From Brasenia schreberi (Eukaryota > Streptophyta > Magnoliopsida > Nymphaeales > Cabombaceae): a stretch of 64,000 nucleotides of DNA. Of this stretch, positions 1-11,004 are shown piece by piece. The stretch covers positions 11,972,501 to 12,036,500 of the forward strand of contig JAYKKT010000055.1 in NCBI GenBank assembly GCA_036023115.1. Direction: 5' to 3'. Within the stretch, counting starts at the first letter, position 1. Each line of letters opens with the position of its first letter. The translations under genes and the position numbers were made by a program. The notes under the pieces were generated by a model. The model did no database searches and had not been told where the DNA came from. It saw nothing but the letters and a program-made list of their open reading frames with translations.

Positions 1-119
1 AAAACTTTGAAAACTGCTTATTCCTATTCTAGGGAGGTCACCGTTCAAGAAAAGAAGTTTCTCTTACCAAAAGGGACAACATCATACTCTATTTCAAGAA
101 GAATTCTTTTAATAATTGC

Positions 120-263
120 CCATATTGTGTGATACGGGTGATAGAGGCCTGCATCGTGCGATACCGTCTATAGCGCATGATGCAAGCCGATACACTAGAT
201 CTCACGATAGAGTGTACATGATATGATACGATATGCCTTATATCAATACGCATAACGTTGGTG
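120..263. mobile_element. Degenerate end of a GATACG-type element
   Basis: Repeated GATACG/CGATAC words such as gatacggg, gcgatacc and gatacgatatgcc end in a sequence resembling the terminus GGATAACACTG of the better preserved element ending at 9309 (here gcataacgttg). I infer an old copy of the same family whose other end lies outside the window or is lost. Confidence 0.4.
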
Positions 264-441
264 TTTGGAGTTCAAATTTGTATCGTGAATCAACTATTAG
301 GTTCTTTGTTACACGCTTTCACGTTATGTGGACTTGCACGTACCCAATTATGATGCTTTAGTGTTGGCTTAAGGATAATTATGTATTACATAAAATTTTT
401 CTCATTTAAGGATTTATTCTTTCATCCAATATAATTTATAG

Positions 442-444
<3 letters not shown>

Positions 445-508
<64 letters not shown>
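445..508. repeat. Compound (CA)n(TA)n microsatellite
   Basis: About 20 CA units run directly into about 11 TA units. Confidence 0.95.
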
Positions 509-794
509 CCAGGAGAGAGAGAACGTAGTCCATGTGCGCACCCATAAATCCGTTTAAGCATCTCTACCATTCAGTGAAGATTTGAATTTAAAAAGTATTT
601 AACGAAAAGTATAACAACAACAACTAAGCCTTTTCCCATACTAGACGGGGTCGGCTACATGGATTCTTTGTTTCCACAGATCCCTATCGTGTGCCATGTT
701 AGCAGTTAACTCGCAATCATTCTTTATTGTTTCTTTCCAACACTTTTGTGGTCGTCCTCTAGCTCTTTTAATACTTTCCAAATTTAGTTTTTTA

Positions 795-1142
795 TGTTGT
801 AAAGAGCAAGTTGACAGAATGTTTAGAGTCTAGGTTGTGTCATGTAATGTCTTTATGTTCAGTTCTATGTAATTAGTGTGAGTTATGTACGGTTTGGATC
901 CCAATGGATCAGATTCTGATCCATTGGGACCCGAATCCTATTAGTTACTAATTAGAGACATTTTAGTCTTTCAAGTTAGATTAGTAGTATTTAAAATATT
1001 ATCATTAGGGTTAGTGGGAGTGAAAAAACGTGAGCAGCAGGTGGCGGCAGCCAAGAGGTGCCGACCTGCACCCTTCTTTATTCCCTCTTGTATTCTTCTA
1101 TTTTCTGATGAATAAAATATATTTTAGAGGGTCAAATCAACA
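795..1142 (+). repeat. 5' LTR of copia copy 1
   Basis: 348 bp with TG...CA ends. It carries AATAAAATATATTTT near 1111-1125, which looks like a polyadenylation signal, and is matched by the repeat at 6060-6407. Confidence 0.96.
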
Positions 1143-1154
1143 TGGTATCAGAGC
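1143..1154 (+). other. Primer-binding site, initiator tRNA-Met type
   Basis: TGGTATCAGAGC lies directly after the LTR. This is the usual copia primer site complementary to the 3' part of initiator methionine tRNA. Confidence 0.9.
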
Positions 1155-1626
1155 CTAATCGAGAAGTTTCAGCCATCATGAAGTGTTCTCATGCTGATTA
1201 AGTGGATTCAACCAAAATCATAAGCCTATTTGATTGTTTGGTTGAATGTTTTCTTCTATTTTAATGATTATAGAAAGAATCCATAAAAGGAGGGGATTCT
1301 ATCCATTGTATTGAAGATACCGTGATTCTTATATTTCATATTGAGATTAGGGAATCGGTGAAGTGCAAATTATATTAGTGATTTTGTGGATTACATCGAT
1401 ATTCTGTTTCTTCTTCATATCGTGTTTCACGATTTTATAAAGTACATAACAGAGGGTTATGCACAAGTAACTTAGGGTTCACGGGTTCTTGAAGCGAGAA
1501 GCAGATTCCTAAGGTATTTCAGTCCCTTGGTGTATTTCATATACACAGTTTCTAATTTGATCGTGTTTCAAGTGTATTTAATCTTAATTGTAGTTGATTT
1601 AAAAAAGATTACCTTGGAAATATTCA

Positions 1627-4600
1627 TGGAAAGAACCAAGATGAGTGATACAAATGAACAATGTTCTATAGATAAAAATGAAGGGTTCAAGATAACCAAT
1701 CTGAAATTAGATGAAAAAAATTATCTCCAGTGGGCTCGTTCAATTGAATTGGCAATTATGGCCAGGGGGTGTTGGGATTACATAACGGGTGAAGTAACTC
1801 AACCCTCAAGTACAGATCCTCTTTATTCTAGATGGAGAAAAGAAAATGCACTGGTGAGTGCTTAATTGATTCAGTCTATGGCACCTTCCATTGGTAGTAC
1901 CTTTATGTTTTTAGAAATAGCTAGAGAGATATGGTTGGCAGTACAGGAGGCTTAAGTCTAGAGAAAAAATATTGCAAAGAAGTATGCTCTTATAGAAAAG
2001 ATTAGGAAGTGCAGACAGGAAGGAAGAACTACCAGTGAGTACTATGCAGAACTTAGAGGTTTATGGGAGGAATTACAATTCTACTCCAAAACCAAATGTC
2101 AGAGCTGCGCACTTGAGCGCAATGAAGAATTTGAAGAGCGAAAAGTATTTGATCTTCTATGGAGAATTTCTTCTGAGTATGAGGCTGTTAAGAACAATAT
2201 TCTTAGTAGAGAAAAACTCCCACCATTGAGTACAATATATTCTCTCTTAATTCGTGAAGATGATATAAAGGAGCTAGAAAAAAAAACCAAAGTGAATATA
2301 TCAGAAACTTCAGCATTAGTAGGAAGAGGTACATCTACTCCTACCTTTTCTAGGGGGAGAGGAGGTTATGGACGAGGCAGAAGTAGATCTGGGACCACTT
2401 CTGAAGACAAGGATAAGTTAATTTGTTCACATTGTGGAAAATCACGTCATATGAGGGAAACATGTTGGAAATTAGTTGGAGTACCTACTCAGTTTCAGAA
2501 TGATCTAGCTTATTGGGAGTTAACTGCTAACATGGCACACGATAGGTATATGTGGAAACAAAGAATCCATGTAGCCGATCCCGTCTAGTATGGGAAAAGG
2601 CTTAGTTGTTGTTGTTGTACCTACTCAGTTTCAGAATCAGAATCGATCCAACAGGACTTACTTCAGCAGTGATCAGATAGAGAAACCAAGGAATGATGAT
2701 AGTACGGCCTCATTAGCAGATATAAAGAAAGAAATTGAACTCCTTAAAGCCAGACTAACTGATTCTCAATCTGCGTCTACATCATCTCACAGTGATCCTC
2801 AAGCCAAGGTGACATATCATTTTTCTTTCCTAACTCAAGGTAATATTAGTTCTTCTTATTCACGTATTTGGGTTATTGATTTAGGTGTGACAGATCATAT
2901 GGTCAGTCGAAGAGAGTTTTTTTATAATTATGAATTGTCTCAAGATAACATTAATATCAAACTCGCAGATGGTTTCTATACTCCCATAGCTGGAATCGTT
3001 TGGTATCTTAAAGAATGTCTTGATATTCCAAATAGTCAACTTATTATCTGTGTTTGCTCTGACTAGAGATAAAAAATATAGTATAATATTTGATTCTACT
3101 GGGTGTTACTTTTAAGAGATACAGACGGGAAGGATCTTTGAACAGAGTAGTGTGAGAAGAGACTTATATTTCTGCGAGGATCATAAAGGAGCAGCACTGC
3201 AATCAATTGTAATCACCTGGGAACAGAAAGATGACATATCTCGATGGCATCAAAGACCAAAACATTTACCATTATCTATGCTGAGAATGTTACTACCAAA
3301 TGTTACTACCAAAATTTAAGGATTGTAATAATTTGAATTTAAATTGTGAGACTTGTCAAAAGGCTAAGCATCATCGTGTTTCTTTTCCTTTAAGTGAAGA
3401 CATATCTGTTATTCCTTTTGAGATTGTTCATTCGGATATTTGGGGCCCTCTCTACTACATCTGTGCATGGATATAAGTATTTTGTTTCTTTTATTGATGA
3501 TTGCACTAGATTCACAATGATATATCTTATGAAAACCAAAGATGAAGTGAAGAATATTTTTTCAATATATTGCCAATTTGTACATACTCAATTTTAGAGA
3601 GCTATAAGAGTTTTCCGCAGTGATAATGGGGTGAGTTTATGTCTCAATCCCTTAATTCATACTTTTTAGCACAAGGAATCTTGCATCAGACTTCATGTGC
3701 CCATTCTTCTCAACAGAATGGGGTTGCAGAGAGAAAGAATAGACATATATTAGAAGTTATAAGGACACTTCTCATTGGATGTAATGCTCCTAAATACTAT
3801 TGGGGTGAAGCAGTTTTAACTGCAGTCTTCCTGATAAATCGAATGCCTAGCAGTATACTCCATGGAGATACTTTATTCATTTATTGTGTCTCTCTTAGAA
3901 ACAATTTCATTTGCTCCCAAGGGTGTTTGGTTGTACTTGTTTTATACATGTTCATCGTGGATTGAGGGATAAGTTAGATGCTAGAGCGGTTAAATGTATT
4001 TTTCTGGGATACTCGTCTACCCAAAAAGGTTATAAATGTTATGATCCACTAAGAAGAAAGCTATATGTTACAATGGATATCACTTTTCATGAAGATACTT
4101 TATTTTATGATTCATCTTAAGTTGATAATTCATCTATGCAGACTCCCTATGTCATGCCACTTCCACCAGCAGAAGCACATCGTATACATGATGAAAGAGA
4201 GGTAGAGATGCCATTTTCTCATGCAGAAAATAAAGTGTATACCAGAGGGAAAAGGAAGGTTATTGCTCCTTAACTATCAATCACTCTTGATCATAATTCC
4301 ATCCCAGAATCAGTTTCCCATCAGATCCGTCCCAGAATCAGTTTCCCATCAGATTCAGGAAGTCCCTAAGCATTCTAATGATGAGTTGGATGACTTACCT
4401 ATTGCTATCAGAAAAGGAAAATGTAAAACAGTGAAATATTTCTTGAAAAAAATGGTATCTTAATCTAATTATCCCAGAGAATATCAGGTGTTTATTATAA
4501 ATGCAGATTCTACTCTCATACCAAAAACCTACGAAGAAGCAAGACAACATCCAGAGTGGAAAACAACAATGGAAGAAGAAATTGCATCCCTTGTAAGGAA

Positions 4601-6045
4601 TAACACGTGGGAACTAACAGATCTGTCTGTAGGACGGAAAACAGTGGGATGTAAATGGGTATTTTCTGTAAAGTATAAGGCTGATGGCAATATAGAAAGA
4701 TATAAAGCTAGACTAGTAGCTAAAGGGTATAGTCAGACTTTTGGTATAGACTATACATAAACATTTGCTCCTGTTGCAAAGATGAACACTATCAGGATTA
4801 TTTTGAGTTTGGCAGTAAATAAAGGATGACAATTATGACAGTTAGATGTTAAGAATGCATTCCTTCAGGGTGATCTTGTAGAAGACATTTATATGAATTT
4901 ACCTCCCGGGTATATAATGGAAAAGACGCAGAACAAGGTTTGTAAGTTAAAGAAATCACTTTATGGGTTAAAGCAATCTCCACGGGCCTGGTTTAAAAAG
5001 TTTAGTGATGGAATCATGAAGCTGTGTTTTAAGCAATGTGTCAGTAATCACACACTCTTCATTAGACGAGATCAGAAGATTATTATATTACTGATATATG
5101 CAGATGACATTATCATTACAGGGGATGCTACTGAAGGTGTAACCTATCTAAAGAAAAGGCTCCATACATTATTTGATATGAAAGATTTAGGAAGGTTACA
5201 TTATTTTTTGAGAATAAAAGTAATTCATAAAGAGAATGGATTATTCTTAAGCCAGAGGAAATATATCCTAGACCTACTGAAGGAAATGAAAATGGAAGAT
5301 TGTCGAATATGCTCCATTCCTATGGGAATCCCTAAGGGTGATAATCTTGAGCTTGTAGAACCCTATGAAGATGTTGGAAAATACCAGAGATTAGTAGGAA
5401 AACTGATATATGTAACGATCACAAGTCTAGATATCAGCTTTGTAGTTGGATATGCAAGTAGGTGGATGCACAGTCCTTTTAAACATCATATGAATACAAT
5501 TTCCATATTATTCGATATTTGAAATCTTCTATTACGTATGGCTTACTATATACTCCACATCCAACTTTTGATATAGAAATTTACTTCGATGCTGATTGAG
5601 TAGGTTCGAAGACTGATCGGAAGTCAACATCAGGCTATGTAATACGTGTAGGAGGAAATACTATATCTTGAAAAAACAAGAAACAGTCTGTGGTAGCCCG
5701 GTCCACTGTAGAGGTAGAATACCGAGCTATCACTCTAGGTATGTATGAGGGACAATGGATTATCTCACCCCTAGAAGAAATTGGATTTAAAGAAAACTCT
5801 CCGATTACATTCTTTACAGATAGTAAAGCTGCCCTGCAAATAGCATAGAATCCAGTCTTCCATGAAAGGACAAAACACATTGAGATCGACTGTCACTTTA
5901 TCAGAGAAAAGATTTCTAAAGGAATTTTCAATCTAGTTTATGTTCGTTCAGAGGATCAATTGGCAGACATTTTCACCAAATCAGCATCCGTCAATGGCCT
6001 TCAGAAAGCACTGTCACAGTTGAAAATTACAAGTCTTCAGGAGTC
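1627..6045 (+). pseudogene. copia gag-pol, broken
   Basis: Gag begins near the ATG at 1627 and contains KNYLQWARSIELAI, then a zinc knuckle CSHCGKSRHMRETC (CX2CX4HX4C) near 2428-2469. The protease motif is WVIDLGVTDHM near 2869, degraded from DSGAT. Integrase is recognisable from FEIVHSDIWGP near 3418 through SSQQNGVAERKNRHI near 3708. Reverse transcriptase runs about 4500-5480 with LVAKGYSQTFGIDYT, QLDVKNAFLQGDLVEDIYM and an intact YADD at 5097-5108. RNase H follows with KSTSGYV and DSKAALQIA to about 5990. In-frame stops (first at about 1863-1865), frameshifts and the RTE insertion at 2502-2616 inactivate it. Confidence 0.93.
2502..2616 (+). mobile_element. 115-bp 5'-truncated RTE insertion inside copia gag
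   Basis: The sequence from gatctagcttattgggag to the TTG-repeat tail matches the last ~115 bp of the RTE copies at 19574 and 47115. It is flanked by a perfect 21-bp direct duplication of copia gag sequence at 2481-2501 and 2617-2637. Length plus duplication is 136 bp, which shifts the gag frame by one, and gag resumes in the corresponding frame afterwards. It therefore inserted into a then-continuous reading frame. Confidence 0.96.
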
Positions 6046-6047
6046 AA

Positions 6048-6059
6048 CTTGAGGGGGCG
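6048..6059 (+). other. Polypurine tract of copia copy 1
   Basis: CTTGAGGGGGCG lies immediately before the 3' LTR, the position where plus-strand synthesis is primed. Confidence 0.8.
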
Positions 6060-6407
6060 TGTTGTAAAGAGCAAGTTTATAGAATGTTTAGAGTCTAGGT
6101 TGTGTCATGTAATGTCTTTATGTTCAGTTCCATGTAATTAGTGTGAGTTATGCACGGTTTGGATCCTAATGGATCAGAATATGATCCATTGGGAACCGAA
6201 TCCTATTAGTTACTAATTAGGGGTATTTTAGTCTTTTAAGTTAAATTAATAGTATTTAAAATGTTGTCAGTAGGGTTAGTGGGAGTGAAAAAACATGTGC
6301 AGCAGGTGGCGGCAGCCAAGGGGTGCCGACCTGCACCCTTCTTCATTCCCTCTTGTATTCTTCTGTTTTCTGATGAATAAAATATATTTTGGAGGGTCAA
6401 ATCAACA
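6060..6407 (+). repeat. 3' LTR of copia copy 1
   Basis: 348 bp, same length and ends as the 5' LTR, followed by the target duplicate TTTCA at 6408-6412. Confidence 0.96.
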
Positions 6408-8138
6408 TTTCATACCTTCCTACATGTTCTTCTTTTGATCTTCTTTCAATATGCTCAAACCATCTTAAACGATATTCTCTCATTTTATCCTCTATTGGTG
6501 TCACTCCTAATTTGTTTATAATAACCTCATTTTGTATACTGTCTTTTCTTGTATGCCCACTCATCCATCTCAACATCTTCATTTCTGTCACAGACATCTT
6601 GTGTACTTGTTCATGATGAACTGTCCAACACTCAGAACCATAAAACATGGCAAGCCTAATTGCTGTTCTATAATATTTATCTTTTAATTTTAATGGTATC
6701 TTCTTATCACAAAGAATACCTGATGTCCTCTCCATTTTAACCAACCAGCATTAATTCTATGCGTAACATCTCAATCAATTCTTCATCTCTCTGAAAAATT
6801 GACCCTAAGTATTTAAAACTTTCCTTTTAGGGGATGAAATGTGTGCCAATTTTAATTTCTATGTCCTTCGAGGTAACCAAATGATCAAACTTACATTCCA
6901 TATATTCTGTCTTTGTTCTACTAAGTCAGAGGCCTTTGCTTTCTAATGTTTCTGAGTTCCAATTTTCTATTAACTTTTTGCTTACACTCCACTAATACAA
7001 TGTCACCTGCAAATAACATATACCAAGGTACTTCATCTTGAATATGTTTTATTAACTCATCAATCACCATTATAAATAAGTATAGACTTAAAGTTGATCC
7101 ATGATGTAACCCAATATTAACTTCAAAGAAGTCTGTTATTCCTTTAAGAGTCCTCACACATGTTTTTGCACATCATACATGTATCTTATAAGGTTAATGA
7201 ATGTCAATGGGATACCTCTTTTTTCTAAAGTTCTCTAAAGAACCAACCTCGGTACTCTATCATAAGCTTTTTTTTAGATCAATAAATATCATGTGAAGGC
7301 CTTTCTTTTTTGCTCTAAAATGTTCCATGAGACGTCTTAAAAGGTGAATCACTTCAACAGTAGATCTGCCTGGCATGAATCCAAATTGGTTATCTTTGTA
7401 CTTATACTTGTCTTAACCTACGTTCGATAATTCTTTCTCACAAATTTCTAGTATGGCTCATTAACTTGATACCTCGATAATTCACACAATTTTGAAAGTC
7501 TCCCTTGTTCTTATATATGGGTATAAGTGTACTTGCTCTCTATTCCTCGGGTATCTTTTGGTTTTTCTATATTTCATTAAATAGTCTTGTGAGTCAAGTG
7601 ATTCCTATTTCTCCTAGTATTTTCCAAACTTCTATAGGAATATTATCTGGTCGTACCGATTTACCACCCTTCATATGTTTAAGAGTCTCTTTGACTTCAT
7701 TCTTTTGAATACGTCGGTAGTTTTTCCATCTATTTCTTATATCATCATTTGTCACTAGAATTTTTTCATCCTTGTCCTTAATGCATCTAACATAATTAAG
7801 ATATTTGGTTTTCTTATCTCTAGCCCCAACTAACCTAAAAATATCTCATTCACCCTCTTTTGAGTTGAGTTTTTTATATAAATCCTCCCAAATTTTAGCT
7901 TTTGCTTTACTCACGGCCTTTTTCGCTTCCTTCTTTGTTTTCTTATAAGCCTCTAAAGTTTCAATAGTTTTCTTGGCATAATGTAATTTGTAACATGCCC
8001 TCTTTACCTTTTATTTGGCACTACTTCACTCCACCACCAAGCTTCTTTTTGTGCCGGCACACCTCCCTTAGATACACCTAACACATCTTTTGCCACTTTT
8101 CTAATATGTATAGCCATATTGTTCCACATATCACAGGG
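6408..8138 (-). pseudogene. RTE reverse transcriptase and C-terminal region (copy A)
   Basis: The minus strand encodes the second half of an RTE polyprotein in several broken frames. Visible pieces include SLYLFIMVIDELIKHIQDE, LFAGDIVLVE (family LFADDIVLVEE) near 7010-7035, then KIPLKLKDKYYRTAIRLAMF and LRWFEHIERRSKEEHV near 6440-6490. RTE elements code for an endonuclease and a reverse transcriptase used for target-primed reverse transcription. The second aspartate pair of the active site is damaged and frameshifts and stops separate the pieces, so no protein is expected. The 3' end of the element continues at 794-612 after the copia insertion. Confidence 0.85.
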
Positions 8139-9309
8139 AGGTGTGGACGCGTATCGCTGGGCTCCACGATACGGGCGTATCGTATCGTATTTTAATATTA
8201 AAATAATATAAAAATTATTTAAAAAATCAAGAAAATTAGTAAACATCCGAAAAAAATCTGAAAAAATATGATAATTGCTTTAAATTCATATAATGCAAAG
8301 TTTAGCATAGATTAAACATTCAACATTGAACAATTGCATCCAAAATTACATATTTTGAAGCAAAAAATGAAATACATTTACATTTTACATATTGTAAATT
8401 TATATCAGGATCATTAACTAAATAATCTTCATCTTCTACTTGATAAAGATTCAAAATTTCTCATCACTTTCTACTTTAAAATGAAAATCTTCATCTCCCT
8501 CGTGATGTTGTTGCACTTCAAATTAATTCATGCAATGTCTTCTTCGGTTAGGAGTACATTTTCTTCGTTATCTTCTATAATCCACTCATCTAATATATCA
8601 AAATTAACAAACAACTATCTTTGTACATGTAGTTGTCATATTTGCTAATTTTCATATGTGAGCAAAACAATGAGCTCAATTTCTTTGATTATTGACTCTA
8701 TGACACCTCAGTGATGTGATATTATTACTTGATGATATCTCTTTTTCTCTTAATAGAGACTAGCTTTTTAACTAATGCTTGAGCTTCATTTCTCACTTCA
8801 CAGATTGAGTTAAGCCTCACACACGTGGATCATGTTCAACTCAATGGAAGTCACGTAAGGTGAACCCTAAAATAGTGAAGTTGTGAAATGCCCACACAAT
8901 GAATCGAGATAACCAAATGTTTTTACTTGTTTGTGATCTCATGAAATTAAAAACTGCTAGCAGAAATATACCTAAAAGTTGGCAACAGAAAGGGAAATGA
9001 TTTTGTCACAATTTTTATTTGCTCATAAATTATTCTTATTCAATAAATAAAATTATAAACTCAAATTACAAGCATAGGGAAGTGAAGAGAGGCGAAGAGA
9101 GGCCATAAACCTGCAAAAAAAAAAGATTTTTAAGAAAAAAAAGCATTTTTGATTTTTTTTTGAAAAATAAATAAATTTTGGGCATATCGTACGATACGGC
9201 ATGATAACCTTTATCTTACGATACAGGTTACCGTATCGTATCGTGGCTTCCCACGATACGATACATATCTCACTGTATCGTACAATACGATGCGATACGG
9301 ATAACACTG
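8139..9309. mobile_element. GATACG-ended element of about 1.17 kb, possibly non-autonomous hAT-like
   Basis: The element interrupts LINE copy A. Both ends carry inverted GATACG-rich sequence: left GGTGTGGACGCGTATCGC and right, read in reverse complement, CAGTGTTATCCGTATCGC. The interior is AT-rich with no convincing ORF. LINE sequence flanks it as a 21-bp direct duplication (8118-8138 and 9310-9330, two mismatches); uninterrupted LINE copies have it once. The ends resemble a TIR transposon, but known plant TIR superfamilies make much shorter duplications (hAT 8 bp, MULE about 9 bp). The exact left boundary is uncertain by a few bases. No coding capacity is visible. Confidence 0.7.
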
Positions 9310-9656
9310 ATTGTTCCTCATATCATAGGGTGTACCAACATAATTTCAAACATCTCCTTGAAGGACTTTTTGTTTAAATATATCTTCTTTCTCACTTTTG
9401 AGGTTCCACCATTTAGTCCGAATAGCTCGATGCACTCTTTTCTTCTTTGTCCATTTTTTTTTTTAAATCCATAACTGAAAGTCGATGCGGGGTGGTTAAG
9501 CTTTCTCCTGGAATTACCTTGCAATCTTTACAACACACTCTATCTTTTTTTATACAAATAAAGTAATCAATTTATGTTTGTGATAAGCTATGTCACACAG
9601 ACACCTCTAGGAGGTGGGGTGTTTGTGTCAACACGGGTGCGACACCGACACCCGTA

Positions 9657-9713
9657 CCGACATTGTGTCGGTGCGGCACCGACATTGTGTCGGTGCGGCA
9701 CCGACACAGTGTC
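9657..9713. repeat. 22-bp subterminal tandem repeat with hairpin arms
   Basis: Two exact 22-bp units (9657-9678, 9679-9700) and a partial third. Each contains CCGACA and TGTCGG separated by three bases, so each can fold into a short hairpin. The position inside the hAT 5' end suggests transposase binding sites, which is inference. Confidence 0.8.
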
Positions 9714-9814
9714 ATGGAAATCTGACACGGTCAACGTGTCGAGGCCAAAAAATAGTGCGGTTAACGTGTCAGAGGTCATTTTCGTCCAATATTTTAGGGC
9801 AAGTGTATAAAAAC

Positions 9815-10097
9815 GCTGGCCTCCCGCGCTTCTCAGGTCCCTCACCCGTTGTCTTCAGGTCCCTCACCCGTTGTCTTCGCTGGCCTCCCGCACTGCTCAG
9901 GTCCCTCACCCGCCGTCTTCGCTGGCCCCCCGTGCTGCTCAGGTCCCTCACCCACCGTCTTCGTTGGCCTCCCGTGCTGCGCAGGTCCCTCACCAGCAGT
10001 CTTCGTTGGCCTCCCGCGCTGCTCAGGTCCCTCACCCGCTTCTTCGCTGGCCTCCCGCGCTGCTTAGGTGCCTTACTGTCTTCAGGTCCCTCATCTA
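9815..10097. repeat. GC-rich 42-bp tandem array
   Basis: Units begin gctggcctcccg and end cgtcttc, at about 9815, 9879, 9921, 9963, 10005 and 10046, with a 22-bp partial unit at 9857-9878. The array lies between the hAT 5' end and its transposase. Since 42 is a multiple of three and the unit lacks stops in most frames, long open frames appear on both strands; I regard these as artefacts. Confidence 0.9.
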
Positions 10098-11004
10098 CAG
10101 CTTTTTTGTGTGCTTTTAAGAAATCATGCGAGTGAGTTATATGTATTGAGAAAATGTTTTACGTTCACTAACTCCCGGTTTTCGAAGTGTTGGGGTTTTA
10201 GAATGCCACCCGATTTGGCGGAAGGTGAAGATCATGTTTGGATTAGTCAAATTCGATCGAATCAGAACTCTATTTCCGGAGAAATAGGGGCAAGGTTTCA
10301 TGAGATTGGGTTTCAACAACAACCTATTTCATAAACCGTCAAACATTAACTCCAACATATTTGTAAATCGGTTTCTCATGATTTCCATGTTCATTGGATT
10401 TTTCTGACTATACCTTGTGGCTTCTAACTCGGAAATCAGTTTTTCAATTCAGGATTTTAAATTTGGGAGGAAATTTTATAACCGCGCACGAGAAATTTTA
10501 GGATTTGAGAATTCTGACTCGCTTTGATGCTTCAGACGACCAAATTCCAAGTTTTTATGGTGAACAGGTTATTATGGGAAGTTGTGATTCATAGACTGGA
10601 TAGGTGGAAATTTTGTAACCCTTACCCAACTTGATTTTACCTTAGATGTGTTCATTAATCCACCATATGAGCTGCTGGGTGATTTGGTTTCCAAAACACC
10701 ACAGGAATAGTCCTGCGGATTCTCGCTTGATTTCTATGCTTGTAGTTCCAAGTTCCATGGTACATCAGATTTCCTTGTTAATTCAATCCTTGTTCAGCTA
10801 CGTTTTCCTTGTTAATCAAATGCTTTCTGATCCATTGCATTATGCATATGTTGTTTTTTGAATCATATTTTCTGAAATAAAATAAAAATGCTTTATGATC
10901 CATTGCATATGTTGTTTTTTGAATCAGATCGTGAAATTGAGAATTGAGTTGATCCTAAAAGGCTAAAAGTGGCCGACAATAGAAAAGGAAAATGAGTATT
11001 AATT

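Larger units (their letters stand above)
1..604. other. Intergenic, no gene seen
   Basis: I see no coding region here. The stretch holds a degenerate GATACG-type repeat end and a CA/TA microsatellite, listed separately; the rest is AT-rich unique-looking sequence up to the 3' tail of the LINE that begins near 612. Confidence 0.6.
795..6407 (+). mobile_element. Ty1/copia LTR retrotransposon, copy 1
   Basis: Two 348-bp direct repeats starting TGTTGTAAAGAGC and ending TCAACA bound the element. A primer-binding site follows the left repeat and a purine tract precedes the right one. The internal order is gag, protease, integrase, reverse transcriptase, RNase H, which defines Ty1/copia. The flanks are TTTTA (790-794) and TTTCA (6408-6412). 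The uninterrupted LINE reads tttca here, so this is a 5-bp target duplication with one C-to-T change. My hand alignment of the LTRs gives about 23 differences in 348 bp, so the insertion is not recent. Many stops and a nested RTE insertion make it defective. Confidence 0.97.

Noticed and set aside
1143..1154. TGGTATCAGAGC as part of a tRNA gene
   Set aside because: It is the retrotransposon primer site; no cloverleaf can be formed from the flanks.
9614..10135. Long open frames on both strands over the 42-bp repeats, encoding repetitive SGPSP- or RSLTR-type peptides
   Set aside because: A 42-bp repeat without stops opens several frames at once; there is no start context, domain or conservation to support a protein.
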